Below are positions 1 through 7,468 of a stretch of 10,909 nucleotides of DNA, piece after piece. Position numbers and translations under genes: made by a program. Source of the DNA: Bacteroidales bacterium (GTDB lineage Bacteria; Bacteroidota; Bacteroidia; Bacteroidales; WCHB1-69); assembly GCA_017964755.1 (NCBI GenBank), contig JAGCRI010000151.1, positions 1 through 10,909 of the forward strand. Direction: 5' to 3'. The notes beneath the pieces are model-generated. The model saw only the letters and a program-made list of their open reading frames with translations, was not told where the DNA came from and searched no databases. The stretch's first letter is position 1. Each line of letters starts with the position of its first letter.

Positions 1-323
1 ACAACGTGTCAAAGATACGATATTTTTTTGAAAACTGAACTATATAATGTATAGATTCAAGTGAAAATAAAATTCATCAAATAACATCAGCCGATTATTA
101 TAGGAATTATCCCATTCCGATTTATTGACATCTGGTTTTGTGATATTTTGTCATAGCCTATGTTCCCCGTTCCGCGGTGAGCGGCGTTTGGACTTCAAAG
201 GAACTTCACAGCACACCACGGAGCCGTTCGGTGGTGCAGGCCTTGCCACAGATTATGCTGATGCGCGCTTATCTAGGGTTATTAAAATATGACCTCGAAG
301 ATGTCTTATATTATCCCCCAAAC
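1..323. other. Left-edge spacer with a GC-rich island, no convincing gene
   Basis: No reading frame here looks like a real protein. Bases 1-160 are strongly AT-rich (about 30% G+C by hand count over 61-160), while 161-260 jumps to about 59% G+C, and the sequence returns to AT-rich before the channel gene ends at 324. Inside the island is a small inverted repeat (CACCAC at 214-219, GTGGTG at 231-236) and a CCGCGG palindrome at 172-177. Frames on both strands stay open across the island, which is common in GC-rich DNA and is not evidence of coding. The open plus frame starting at 177 continues antisense into the channel gene and is a shadow. The island could be a dispersed extragenic repeat or the remnant of a lost gene. 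Confidence 0.55.
283..311 (-). terminator. Weak candidate terminator after the channel gene
   Basis: Read on the minus strand, 13 bases beyond the channel stop codon, an imperfect hairpin is centred on the GAC/GTC arms at 303-305 and 291-293, with a CTTCGAG-type core and a mismatch. It is followed by ATATTTTAATAA, which contains a short T run. Position and strand fit a terminator for the mechanosensitive channel gene, but the stem is short and interrupted, so this is only a suggestion. Confidence 0.25.
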
Positions 324-2876
324 TCATTCCCCCTTTTCTACATGGTGGACATAGACATCGCGTTGCGGGAACGGAATCGGAATGCGATTCTTATTCAATG
401 TCTGATAGATGATTTCCTGAACTTGGGCGACAAACGGTATTTTTTCCTCCACCAAAACCCAGCACACGACGAACAAATCCACACTGCTTTCGCCAAAGTC
501 TGCAAAACGTACCGTCATGCTCTGTTTAGGATCGACAACATATTTGCCTGCCGCATTTTTCCCCGTCAACGGTTGCAGCGACTCCAACAAAACAGTCCGC
601 ACCGTCTGCACATCCACGCCATACGCCACCCCCACAGGAATCTTTACTTGCACGTAGCCGTGATTCCGTGTCAGATTCTTGAAATTCTTGCTGAACAACG
701 TCGCGTTTTGGAAAGCGATGACTGAGCCATCTAAAGTGACAATCTGCGTGCTTTGGTAGTTAATACTTTCCACTTTGCCTTGAATGCCTTCACATTCAAT
801 ATAGTCCCCAACCCGCAAACGGCCTGCCATCAAAGAGATTCCATAAACAAAATTCTCCAGCAAATCCTTCATGGCGAAACCGAGACCGGTTGCCAAACCC
901 GCAAGCACAATGGAAATCCCACTGCTCGGAACCTGTAACAATATCAACGCCGATATGACGTAAATGCCCCACACCACAAAAGAGATAATGTTATTGCCCA
1001 ATGTGCTTATGTTCTGTTCATTTTCATCATTCGGATGACGTTTTTTGAACAACTGGTAAAACGCACGGAAAGCATAATTGAGATATTTGAAAACAAAATA
1101 TAGCGCAATAACCAAACATATCTTAAACAAGGACAATTGTATGAACCCCGGCTTGTCAAGGAAAACATAAAGGAAAATCTTGCGACAGAATGATGTCATT
1201 TCAAAAATACGGGCTGCCGAATAAATGCTCACCAACACCGAGAGCACGCATGACACAGGCAAGAGCACCTTGCGCAGGAAATCAAAGAACCAGGTCTCTG
1301 CAATATACTCGCCTTTCCTCAATGCGGGTTTTAAATTCTTATATATCTTTTTGGGGCCGCCATGCCGCCTGATGTCAATATTTTTATTTTTGATAATCTT
1401 ATTCAATAAATGGTGTAACTCGTACCACTTCATTACATCGTACAGACAAGTAATCGTCTGAATGGCAGCCAATTGTATTATCCACCAAATCATAATCTCA
1501 ACAGCCAACAGCACAAAGCCCAACCACGAAGCCACGCACGCAACTAACATCGCTATCGTGGAAATAACGGTGTAAATCATGTCACTGTCAGGCAAATGCG
1601 CCAACCGGCGTTTCAAAATGAAAATTTGCCAAATTGTGAAAATAAACAGTATGGGTGGATAAATGAGATTGACCAAATTATTTGGTATCAATATAATACG
1701 GAATGCTATCACTAATAATGCCATCAGCAGGAACGGCGTATAGACACGAATACCAGCTTTGATTTGCGAATCCTTCAGACGTATCAGCAGGGAGAGCAGA
1801 ATCACTTCCAACAGCCAAGCGAAAGTAATCATCAGATTTATGGCCATCAATATGAAATTCTGCTTGATGAACAATCTGGCAATCATAATGGAAATTGCAA
1901 AAATGGCAACACCGCATGCAAGAGTCATGAAAGGTCTTTTGTCAAGATCGTTGAATTTAGAACGCCATTTTTTCGGCAAGAGCCACCGCATGATGACATA
2001 GCTTAACAAGCTGGCAAATATTATATAAGTCAGCATAAAAACGGTAATTCCGAAAATGACAGGACCGCGCCATTCTGATACGCGCTTGAAAGGCTTGTAT
2101 TTGTCATCGGCATCTTTTTTCGCCTGCATATAATACCATTGCCATTGTTTCAGCATTGTGAAGTAATTTTCCCCGCCATTGATGAAAATGCTCTGCTGAA
2201 TCTTTTCGTAACGCGACATGGCGTAGTCATTCAGTTCCTTCACACGTTTTGTTATGTGAGCATAATGCTCCTGGTCTTCAGAAAGACTTTCAAGCAATTT
2301 GACATAATTGTCACGAAGTGCGATGGCATACTTCAAGCAGGCGGCACGGTCTTCCATGCCCTGTTCATCTAGCAGGAATAGCGATTTTTTCGCGGAATCC
2401 AGCGCCTGTTGCGGAATTTTGGCTTTGATGGAATCCGGCAAGGTCGCCAACTCGCCGTTGGAGAGCACTCGGGGCGGAAGGTTCTGCAAGGATTTTATAA
2501 GTTTCTCATAGCGGTCTATCTCACCTTGCATGCGATTTTGCAACTTTGTATAAGGCAAGTGATAAGACGAAAGCCGGCGATATTGTTCGGTTGCCTCCTG
2601 GCAAGCATACGCCATGTCGAACGTGAAGTCGGAATTTTGTGAATAGAGCATCAAGGCGATTTGATTGCTTTTCTGCATCATTTGAATCAGAATCTCATGC
2701 TGGCGCGCCGAACGTTTCTCCAAATGAGCCATAGCCATTTGCTGCTCGTTATAGCTACGTTCCAATTCAGCTCTCAAAATGCCAAGCGTTTGCGCCAAAT
2801 CCTTTTCTTTTAAGACGGCGTGGGCTTGAAAAATCGTAACAAAAGCTATAAGCAAAAGGACAATGTATTTTTTCAT
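324..2876 (-). CDS. Large MscS-family mechanosensitive channel, MscK-like
   Basis: Inner-membrane channel of the MscS superfamily, expected to open under membrane tension and release solutes during hypo-osmotic shock. From the ATG at 2876 it is 850 residues. It starts with a signal peptide (residues 1-20, ending QAHA), then about 250 mostly helical, charged residues likely in the periplasm. About ten hydrophobic segments follow from ~275. The conserved MscS module runs from ~640 to the end: the pore-lining helix is Gly/Ala-rich (GISIVLAGLATGLGFAMKD, near 653), followed by the beta domain (GRLRVGDYIE, then a TLDGSVI strand) and the C-terminal alpha/beta domain. Length and extra N-terminal helices match MscK-type rather than small MscS channels. 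An upstream TTG at 2903 would also extend the frame, but it overlaps a candidate promoter box and spoils the signal peptide, so the ATG at 2876 is preferred. The gene is monocistronic and divergent from the repeat-protein gene. Confidence 0.9.
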   Translation of the reverse strand: MKKYIVLLLIAFVTIFQAHAVLKEKDLAQTLGILRAELERSYNEQQMAMAHLEKRSARQHEILIQMMQKSNQIALMLYSQNSDFTFDMAYACQEATEQYRRLSSYHLPYTKLQNRMQGEIDRYEKLIKSLQNLPPRVLSNGELATLPDSIKAKIPQQALDSAKKSLFLLDEQGMEDRAACLKYAIALRDNYVKLLESLSEDQEHYAHITKRVKELNDYAMSRYEKIQQSIFINGGENYFTMLKQWQWYYMQAKKDADDKYKPFKRVSEWRGPVIFGITVFMLTYIIFASLLSYVIMRWLLPKKWRSKFNDLDKRPFMTLACGVAIFAISIMIARLFIKQNFILMAINLMITFAWLLEVILLSLLIRLKDSQIKAGIRVYTPFLLMALLVIAFRIILIPNNLVNLIYPPILFIFTIWQIFILKRRLAHLPDSDMIYTVISTIAMLVACVASWLGFVLLAVEIMIWWIIQLAAIQTITCLYDVMKWYELHHLLNKIIKNKNIDIRRHGGPKKIYKNLKPALRKGEYIAETWFFDFLRKVLLPVSCVLSVLVSIYSAARIFEMTSFCRKIFLYVFLDKPGFIQLSLFKICLVIALYFVFKYLNYAFRAFYQLFKKRHPNDENEQNISTLGNNIISFVVWGIYVISALILLQVPSSGISIVLAGLATGLGFAMKDLLENFVYGISLMAGRLRVGDYIECEGIQGKVESINYQSTQIVTLDGSVIAFQNATLFSKNFKNLTRNHGYVQVKIPVGVAYGVDVQTVRTVLLESLQPLTGKNAAGKYVVDPKQSMTVRFADFGESSVDLFVVCWVLVEEKIPFVAQVQEIIYQTLNKNRIPIPFPQRDVYVHHVEKGE

Positions 2877-2900
2877 GCTTGTTTTTTTGATTTTAATCCG

Positions 2901-2908
2901 CAAAAATA
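2901..2908 (-). promoter_or_regulatory. Candidate -7 box for the channel gene
   Basis: TATTTTTG read on the minus strand matches the Bacteroidetes -7 consensus TAnnTTTG. It lies 24 bases upstream of the preferred ATG at 2876, leaving a short 5' leader. No well-spaced TTTG -33 element is visible about 19-21 bases upstream, so the call rests on the -7 box and its position. Confidence 0.45.
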
Positions 2909-2962
2909 ATCAAAAAGTAAAAAAGAATAGGATTTGTCGGGCAACTTGTGCGAATAAAGTGT

Positions 2963-2970
2963 TATTTTTG
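2963..2970 (+). promoter_or_regulatory. Candidate -7 box for the repeat-protein gene
   Basis: TATTTTTG on the plus strand fits TAnnTTTG and lies 44 bases before the ATG at 3015 (32 before the ATG at 3003). TTG-like triplets upstream (2934-2936, 2946-2948) are not at the ideal -33 spacing. It is the mirror counterpart of the box at 2901-2908, making this a compact divergent promoter region. Confidence 0.45.
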
Positions 2971-3014
2971 CCAATGGAAGTCGTTTTTCTTTTATACAAA
3001 ACATGGATTTTATT

Positions 3015-3440
3015 ATGAAAAGAACCGTTATATTATTGTTCATGGCTTTTGCGCTGTCTCTTGTGTCTGAAGCTCAAATTACTGTGAAACAGAAAGACCA
3101 GTGGGGACAAAGCCTCTTTTACGTTGATGGCAGCACTATACGTGTGAAGGACAAATGGGGGGCGAAACTTGTATATTTGGATGGGCAGACAGTCAGGCAA
3201 AAGGACCAATGGGGAGAAAAACTCCTTTACATTGACGGTAACACAGTAAGGCTGAAAGACCAATGGGGGGCGAAACTCCTCTATTTTGACGGGAATAAGA
3301 TACGGCAAAAAGACCAGTGGGGAGAAGTCTTGTATTATATTGACGGCACCACAATACGCCAAAATGACCAGTGGGGCGCGAAAATTTTCTATTTTGACGG
3401 GTTGCCTGAAAAATGGGTGATAGCCTGCCTGATTCTATAA
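3015..3440 (+). CDS. Small secreted protein of six 18-residue tandem repeats
   Basis: I do not recognise a named family. From the ATG at 3015 the product is 141 residues. Residues 1-21 form a signal peptide (MKRTVILLF..., ending SEAQ), so the protein is exported. Almost all the rest is six repeats of 18 residues (the last is 13), pattern K-D-Q-W-G-x-x-L-x-Y-x-D-G-x-x-[IV]-R-x, starting at 3093 and ending at 3401. The short tail is PEKWVIACLIL. Alternating aromatic/aliphatic residues and a DG turn suggest stacked beta-hairpins. The layout resembles WG-type beta repeats, but the spacing and consensus differ, so I do not assign that family. Odd and even repeats differ (WG followed by Q/E or by A), so the array probably grew by duplication of 36-residue pairs. 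An ATG at 3003 would add only four residues; 3015 gives the cleaner signal peptide. It is the only plus-strand gene, and its stop lies one base from that of the hydrolase. Confidence 0.8.
   Translation: MKRTVILLFMAFALSLVSEAQITVKQKDQWGQSLFYVDGSTIRVKDKWGAKLVYLDGQTVRQKDQWGEKLLYIDGNTVRLKDQWGAKLLYFDGNKIRQKDQWGEVLYYIDGTTIRQNDQWGAKIFYFDGLPEKWVIACLIL
3093..3401 (+). repeat. 54-bp tandem repeat, 5.7 copies, inside the repeat-protein gene
   Basis: Units begin at 3093, 3147, 3201, 3255, 3309 and 3363 with no insertion or deletion between them. Each starts with a lysine or asparagine codon, then GAC CA(G/A) TGG GG in most copies (copy 2 has GAC AAA TGG). Copies have diverged at synonymous and hydrophobic positions, so the array is old and kept in frame rather than freshly expanded. 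Copies 2 and 4 share TGGGGGGCGAAACT, while copies 3 and 5 share TGGGGAGAA, which supports a 108-bp higher-order unit. Confidence 0.9.
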
Positions 3441-3441
3441 G

Positions 3442-4380
3442 CTACTTTTTCGGTGAAGCGGCAGCACGGAGGTCGCGGCCTTTTATGTCGTGCCATAAGG
3501 GATGCTGCTTTATATCAGAATCAAAAATCGTTGCATCAATCTGTTTCTGCTTTTTCTCAAATACAAACTGATGGATGAATTGGTCGCATAGTTCAATTTC
3601 GTGACACATAATTCCGGCAACTTCATGCCCGAGTGTCTCATAACGCCTTATGTAATAGGGGTATCCATATTTTTTGAATCTCTTTGCCAACGAGTTTGAA
3701 CCGAAAAAGCCGAGGTTGCCGAGCCTGATGTATTTGTATGGCACAAGCCGGTCGTCAATGCCATGGAGGAGTAGGGTGGGGGCTGGTGCATTCTTGTATT
3801 TTACAAGTCCGTTGTGTGAGTATATCGCCCCAGAAAATGCCATTACGCCGCCATATCTGAAACCAGCCGGGATTTGTTGTGCCATTTTAGTCCGGTTTGA
3901 AAGTTCATAGTCGGCTTGCAGAACCGTTATTGCCCCCGCGCTGCTTCCACAGATAACAATTTTTGAAGTGTCAATGTCGAATTTGGATGCGTTGTTTATA
4001 AGGAATAATGTGGCGTCAAGAAGGTCTTCGGCGGCCATTGCAATTGCAGTGTCAAGGGCACGTACAATAGTTACGGCACTCATTTTTTTGTTTTTCAGCC
4101 CTAATCTGTAGTCAATGCAAGCGACAGTGTAGCCTCTGGCAACGAGCTCTTGTGCAAATTCCACATTAGACTTATGGTCGCGAGAGCCGCCGATAAAGCC
4201 GCCGCCGAAAACAAAAATCACGCAGCAACGGTTCGCTTCCACTGTCGGTTTGTAGATATCCATATATAGTGAAGAGGTGTCTCGCTCCACATATTTGTAT
4301 GTGGTTTGGGCCATCATTTCTTGATAACCTGTTGAGAGAAAGAGTGTCAGGAAAAGAATATAAATGATTTTTTTTGACAT
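3442..4380 (-). CDS. Secreted alpha/beta-hydrolase (carboxylesterase-like)
   Basis: Serine hydrolase of the esterase/lipase type, likely cleaving ester bonds of small or carbohydrate-linked substrates outside the cytoplasm; the substrate cannot be read from the sequence. It has 312 residues. Residues 1-25 form a signal peptide ending MMAQ. The oxyanion-hole region is FGGGF at 58-62, matching the HGGG-type motif with Phe in place of His. The nucleophile elbow is GSSAG at 145-149 with Ser147. The acid is probably Asp210 in HGIDDRLVP, and the base is His252 in TLGHEVAG. All three members of the triad are present and in order, so it should be active. The last ~40 residues are a charged tail beyond the fold. 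It starts 20 bases after the recO stop and is probably the last gene of that operon. Its end converges on the repeat-protein gene. Confidence 0.85.
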   Translation of the reverse strand: MSKKIIYILFLTLFLSTGYQEMMAQTTYKYVERDTSSLYMDIYKPTVEANRCCVIFVFGGGFIGGSRDHKSNVEFAQELVARGYTVACIDYRLGLKNKKMSAVTIVRALDTAIAMAAEDLLDATLFLINNASKFDIDTSKIVICGSSAGAITVLQADYELSNRTKMAQQIPAGFRYGGVMAFSGAIYSHNGLVKYKNAPAPTLLLHGIDDRLVPYKYIRLGNLGFFGSNSLAKRFKKYGYPYYIRRYETLGHEVAGIMCHEIELCDQFIHQFVFEKKQKQIDATIFDSDIKQHPLWHDIKGRDLRAAASPKK

Positions 4381-4400
4381 TTTAAATGGTATTTTGTTTG

Positions 4401-5144
4401 TTAATTTATCATTTCCGCCAGCTTTCTGAATATTTCAACTGAATGCAAATCACAAAGCTGTTCGTTATGGCGTCCAAAATATATGACAAGAATATCCAGT
4501 ACTTTGTTGCGTATCGTCTTTTGCGGCAGTTCTATCTGTTGTTGTGTACCCGTGTCTGAAACAGCTGACAATATTGCCGACAGGTAGCGGCTTGCTTCGC
4601 GGTCAAGTCCTTCATCATTTGAATGCGGGTATGAGGTGAAGCAGCCTTCTTCAACCGAAAAATATGGAGTATGTTCAATGTAGTTGTTAGCAGGAAGAAA
4701 GCCAAGTTCGCGAGCCAGTGCTGCCATGAAAACAATATGAGTATCAGGCCTCAATTTGTCGCATAAATCCAATTCTATCAGTTTGTTTTCCAAAAAATCA
4801 TAGAGCCGTTCATCTGCGCCATAATCAAATAACAATCTGTATAACAGTTCATTATAAAACAATAAAATAGTGTTTTTTGCCAGGTCGAAAGGGATGTTTT
4901 CGTAGTGTCTGTAAAAAGACAAATCTTTGATATATTGCAGTGAAGAGTTGTTTTTGTGATGAAAAGTCAGTTCAAGAAGATTTAATGGGGCGAAGTGGGC
5001 TTGAGAGAAGCGGCTGTTTTTTGAAAAAGCGTTTTTTACAATGAAAGAGATGACACCGCAATGGCGCGTAAAAACTTTCACGATGAGCGAATTGTCGGAA
5101 TATTTTCTTTTGCTTAAAACAATACTTTTGGTCTTGACCAGCAT
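4401..5144 (-). CDS. recO: DNA repair protein RecO
   Basis: RecO acts with RecR (and RecF) to load RecA onto SSB-coated single-stranded DNA during gap repair and recombination in the cytoplasm. The 247-residue length is typical. The N-terminus (MLVKTKSIVLSKRKYSDNS, then a VFTRHCGVISF strand pair) is the usual RecO OB-fold opening, up to ~80. A helical C-terminal domain follows, with the family pattern FYNELLYRLL...DERLYDFLE...FMAALARELGFLP. The four scattered cysteines do not form the CxxC pairs of zinc-binding RecO proteins. The start is two bases after the porZ stop, which strongly suggests translational coupling, and the hydrolase gene follows closely. Confidence 0.92.
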   Translation of the reverse strand: MLVKTKSIVLSKRKYSDNSLIVKVFTRHCGVISFIVKNAFSKNSRFSQAHFAPLNLLELTFHHKNNSSLQYIKDLSFYRHYENIPFDLAKNTILLFYNELLYRLLFDYGADERLYDFLENKLIELDLCDKLRPDTHIVFMAALARELGFLPANNYIEHTPYFSVEEGCFTSYPHSNDEGLDREASRYLSAILSAVSDTGTQQQIELPQKTIRNKVLDILVIYFGRHNEQLCDLHSVEIFRKLAEMIN

Positions 5145-5146
5145 AT

Positions 5147-7462
5147 TTATTTTATAAACAGAAGTTTAGCTACTTTTTTGATTTTGCCGGTCTTGTCGGA
5201 GGCGAAGACGTAATATACACCCGTTGCGGGTCGATTCCCATAAAGGTCTTTGCCGTTCCAGTTCAGTTGGCCGCCGTCAGCGTAGCCTTGCCAGACCAGA
5301 TGTCCTGCGGCGTCAGCAATTTTGCAGAAGGAATTTTGCATAAGCCCTGTTATTGCAATAATACCGTTGTATCCGTCTTTTACTGGATTGGGAAAAACCC
5401 TGATATTGCTGAAGTCCTCTTTCCCTTCGGTGGCGGTGCCGCGATATGAGACGGTACCCATAGGAGTGGCAAAGAAAACTTCACCGTTCAGACGGTTGAT
5501 GGCAATGTCGTTAACGGTGTTTGAAAGAAGTGGTGAATTTTCAGTTGTGAAGTGCTGGAGCTCTTCGGTGCCGTCATCGGATACTAAGAAGACACCGGCT
5601 TTTTCGGTTCCTATCCATTTTCTGTTGGCATCATCAACTGCAATGCATGTGATGGCCTCGAACTCCAACAGATTCTGCAGGTTCCCGTTAGCATCAATTA
5701 GTATATTCTGAGCGTAAGGTAATGAACTGAAGGCATTTGCAGCATTGTGGATAACTTTAATACCTTGTTCTGTGCCAATCCAAATTTTACCGTCCAAATC
5801 CTCTGCCACACAATTTACAAAAGAAGTGATCACGTTGCAATAGTCGTTAAGATTTGCCGTCACGATTTTGTCGTCAGAGGTGTTGCTTATTGTGTTGTTG
5901 TCGTTGAAAGCTACCAGCCGCCATGTCTTGTCGCTGTTTTGAATGGGGATCCATTTGTAACCTTTTGAATCAATGCAAATTCGGCCGATTGCGGAGGAAG
6001 GGCTTGCTCCGATGTTAAACCGTTGCCAGTTGCCGTCACTCTTGAGAACGGAAAGCGGGTATGTGCAGTACGCATTTGCTATCCACAGGTTATTGTTATC
6101 GTCAAAGCAAAGGTCAGAAATGAGTGTGTAGTCTGCAATTCCGGCATGAATTGAGGATTGTTGGAGCGAACTGTTGGCAGGGGTGTATTGTGTGGGGCTT
6201 TGTCCTGTGACAAATTTGAAGAGGCCGTCTTTCCACGAGCCGGTGTAAACTTCGTTTGGGTTGCGCGGGTTAATGGCGACGCAGCACAAGTCGGTGGCGT
6301 TGATGGAGAAGAGCTCCGGAATGATTGAGCGCGGGTAGCGGTTCCAATGCCCGTCAATGTAATGGCTCAGCGCCGCCTCAGTATAATGTGGCGCGTTGTA
6401 GCCGGCACACGATCCGGGGACGATTGCCAATACTTCGCCGTCGCATGCAATACGAAACGACTGGTTTGTGTAAGGCCCGTCAAGATAATAGGCAATTTTG
6501 TTTCCTGAAGCATCAAATTTAAGGAGCCCGTTTCTTGTGTCTGCAACCCAGATTATGTCATCTTTGTCAATGATGGCTTGTCTGGCCTCTTCATATTCAA
6601 GAGTCCACCAGCTTTTTCTGGAAAATATTTTTGAAAATTCAGAGTCATAAAGAGTTACGCTGTCTTTGTTGCATAGTAGAAGTCTGTCGTTTTTTGTGTC
6701 AAAAGAGTATAGTTTTTCATAGCTGATGTCTTGCAAATAAACCAAAGTCCCGTTTTTGAACAAAAACATGGAATCTATAGTGTTAATGCCTTTTGCGGCG
6801 ATAAAGCCGGAATTGAAATTTAGTGCTTTGTTCCAGCTGCCGTTGCCAAATTGAGGCACTTTTTCCCAATCGTTAAAGTTTGCGAAAGTGCTGAGTGAAG
6901 GATCTAATGAGAAGACACCTGTGTTTGTGAAGATGTAGAAAACCCCGTCCATTTCCGTCATGTCGTAAACATTGTGCCCATTCCCCTGATTTGTAAAAAG
7001 TGTCTCTTTAATAAGAAAATCTTTCAGGTTTACGACGACCACGCCGAAATCGCATGTGAGGTATGCGTTCCCGTTTTTGAAGAAGATGTTGTTGATGTTT
7101 TTTGCGCCGACTATATTTTTGTTTTTGATATCGGAAAGATTTATTAGCTTGTCGCCTTTAATGAAGTCTATGTTTGCGTTGCTGTATGTTATTGCGAGCA
7201 CAGCGTCGTTTTCAGAATAGTAGCATCCGGTAACAGTTGCTTCTGACAGGCCATTCGCTTTTGACCAGAAGTTGGTGGCTCCGGAGCCCTTGTCAACATA
7301 GAGCACGCCTCCGGTTGAAGCGGCATAGACATAGTCGCTGCTTTGTGTTACCGCAAAAAAATTGTGTTTTGGCAGCCATTCCCTGAACGTGCCTATCGGT
7401 AATTGTGCGTGGCAGCCCCAAAATATAGCGGTAAGGAGGATAGCAGTGAATAACTTCTTCAT
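5147..7462 (-). CDS. porZ: T9SS attachment-complex protein PorZ
   Basis: PorZ is a surface component of the type IX secretion attachment complex (with PorU, PorV, PorQ). In Porphyromonas it is thought to present anionic LPS to the sortase PorU. The 771 residues match the known size of ~775. Layout: signal peptide 1-19 (cut CHA/Q); an N-terminal propeller starting REWLPKHNFFAV, with NGLSEATVTGCYYS, AITYSNANIDFI and YLTCDFGVVVVNL typical of PorZ; a second propeller with Reg_prop-like blades (NNNLWIANAY, GYKWIPI, GKIWIGTEQGIKVI, NRKWIGTEKAGVFLV); and a C-terminal type A sorting domain from ~686 (NIRVFPNPVKDG, then TGVYYVF, ending KKVAKLLFIK). It begins six bases after the flavin reductase stop and ends two bases before recO. 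Alternative: another propeller protein with a T9SS tail; the N-terminal match makes PorZ much more likely. Confidence 0.87.
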   Translation of the reverse strand: MKKLFTAILLTAIFWGCHAQLPIGTFREWLPKHNFFAVTQSSDYVYAASTGGVLYVDKGSGATNFWSKANGLSEATVTGCYYSENDAVLAITYSNANIDFIKGDKLINLSDIKNKNIVGAKNINNIFFKNGNAYLTCDFGVVVVNLKDFLIKETLFTNQGNGHNVYDMTEMDGVFYIFTNTGVFSLDPSLSTFANFNDWEKVPQFGNGSWNKALNFNSGFIAAKGINTIDSMFLFKNGTLVYLQDISYEKLYSFDTKNDRLLLCNKDSVTLYDSEFSKIFSRKSWWTLEYEEARQAIIDKDDIIWVADTRNGLLKFDASGNKIAYYLDGPYTNQSFRIACDGEVLAIVPGSCAGYNAPHYTEAALSHYIDGHWNRYPRSIIPELFSINATDLCCVAINPRNPNEVYTGSWKDGLFKFVTGQSPTQYTPANSSLQQSSIHAGIADYTLISDLCFDDNNNLWIANAYCTYPLSVLKSDGNWQRFNIGASPSSAIGRICIDSKGYKWIPIQNSDKTWRLVAFNDNNTISNTSDDKIVTANLNDYCNVITSFVNCVAEDLDGKIWIGTEQGIKVIHNAANAFSSLPYAQNILIDANGNLQNLLEFEAITCIAVDDANRKWIGTEKAGVFLVSDDGTEELQHFTTENSPLLSNTVNDIAINRLNGEVFFATPMGTVSYRGTATEGKEDFSNIRVFPNPVKDGYNGIIAITGLMQNSFCKIADAAGHLVWQGYADGGQLNWNGKDLYGNRPATGVYYVFASDKTGKIKKVAKLLFIK

Positions 7463-7468
7463 GTCAGG

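Noticed and set aside
121..160. Promoter-like TATTTTG near 145 in the left spacer
   Set aside because: It is one base short of TAnnTTTG, lacks a spaced -33 element and has no gene downstream.
177..725. Plus-strand open frame of 182 codons at the left edge
   Set aside because: Most of it lies antisense to the conserved C-terminal MscS domain, and the translation shows no family pattern. Its first part lies in the GC-rich island, where several frames are open by composition.
3033..3362. Minus-strand open frame of 109 codons across the repeat-protein gene
   Set aside because: It is a mirror effect of the 54-bp repeat, which keeps the same antisense codons free of stops. The plus frame has a signal peptide and protein-level conservation between copies.
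6079..6357. Minus-strand frame rich in Thr/Ser/Arg within porZ
   Set aside because: It is out of frame with the well-supported porZ reading, is low-complexity and has no start context.
5147..7462. PorZ as a lipoprotein, because of a Cys at residue 17
   Set aside because: The residues before the Cys (I-F-W-G) do not form a lipobox, and CHA/Q gives a normal signal peptidase I site. A T9SS tail also fits a soluble exported protein.
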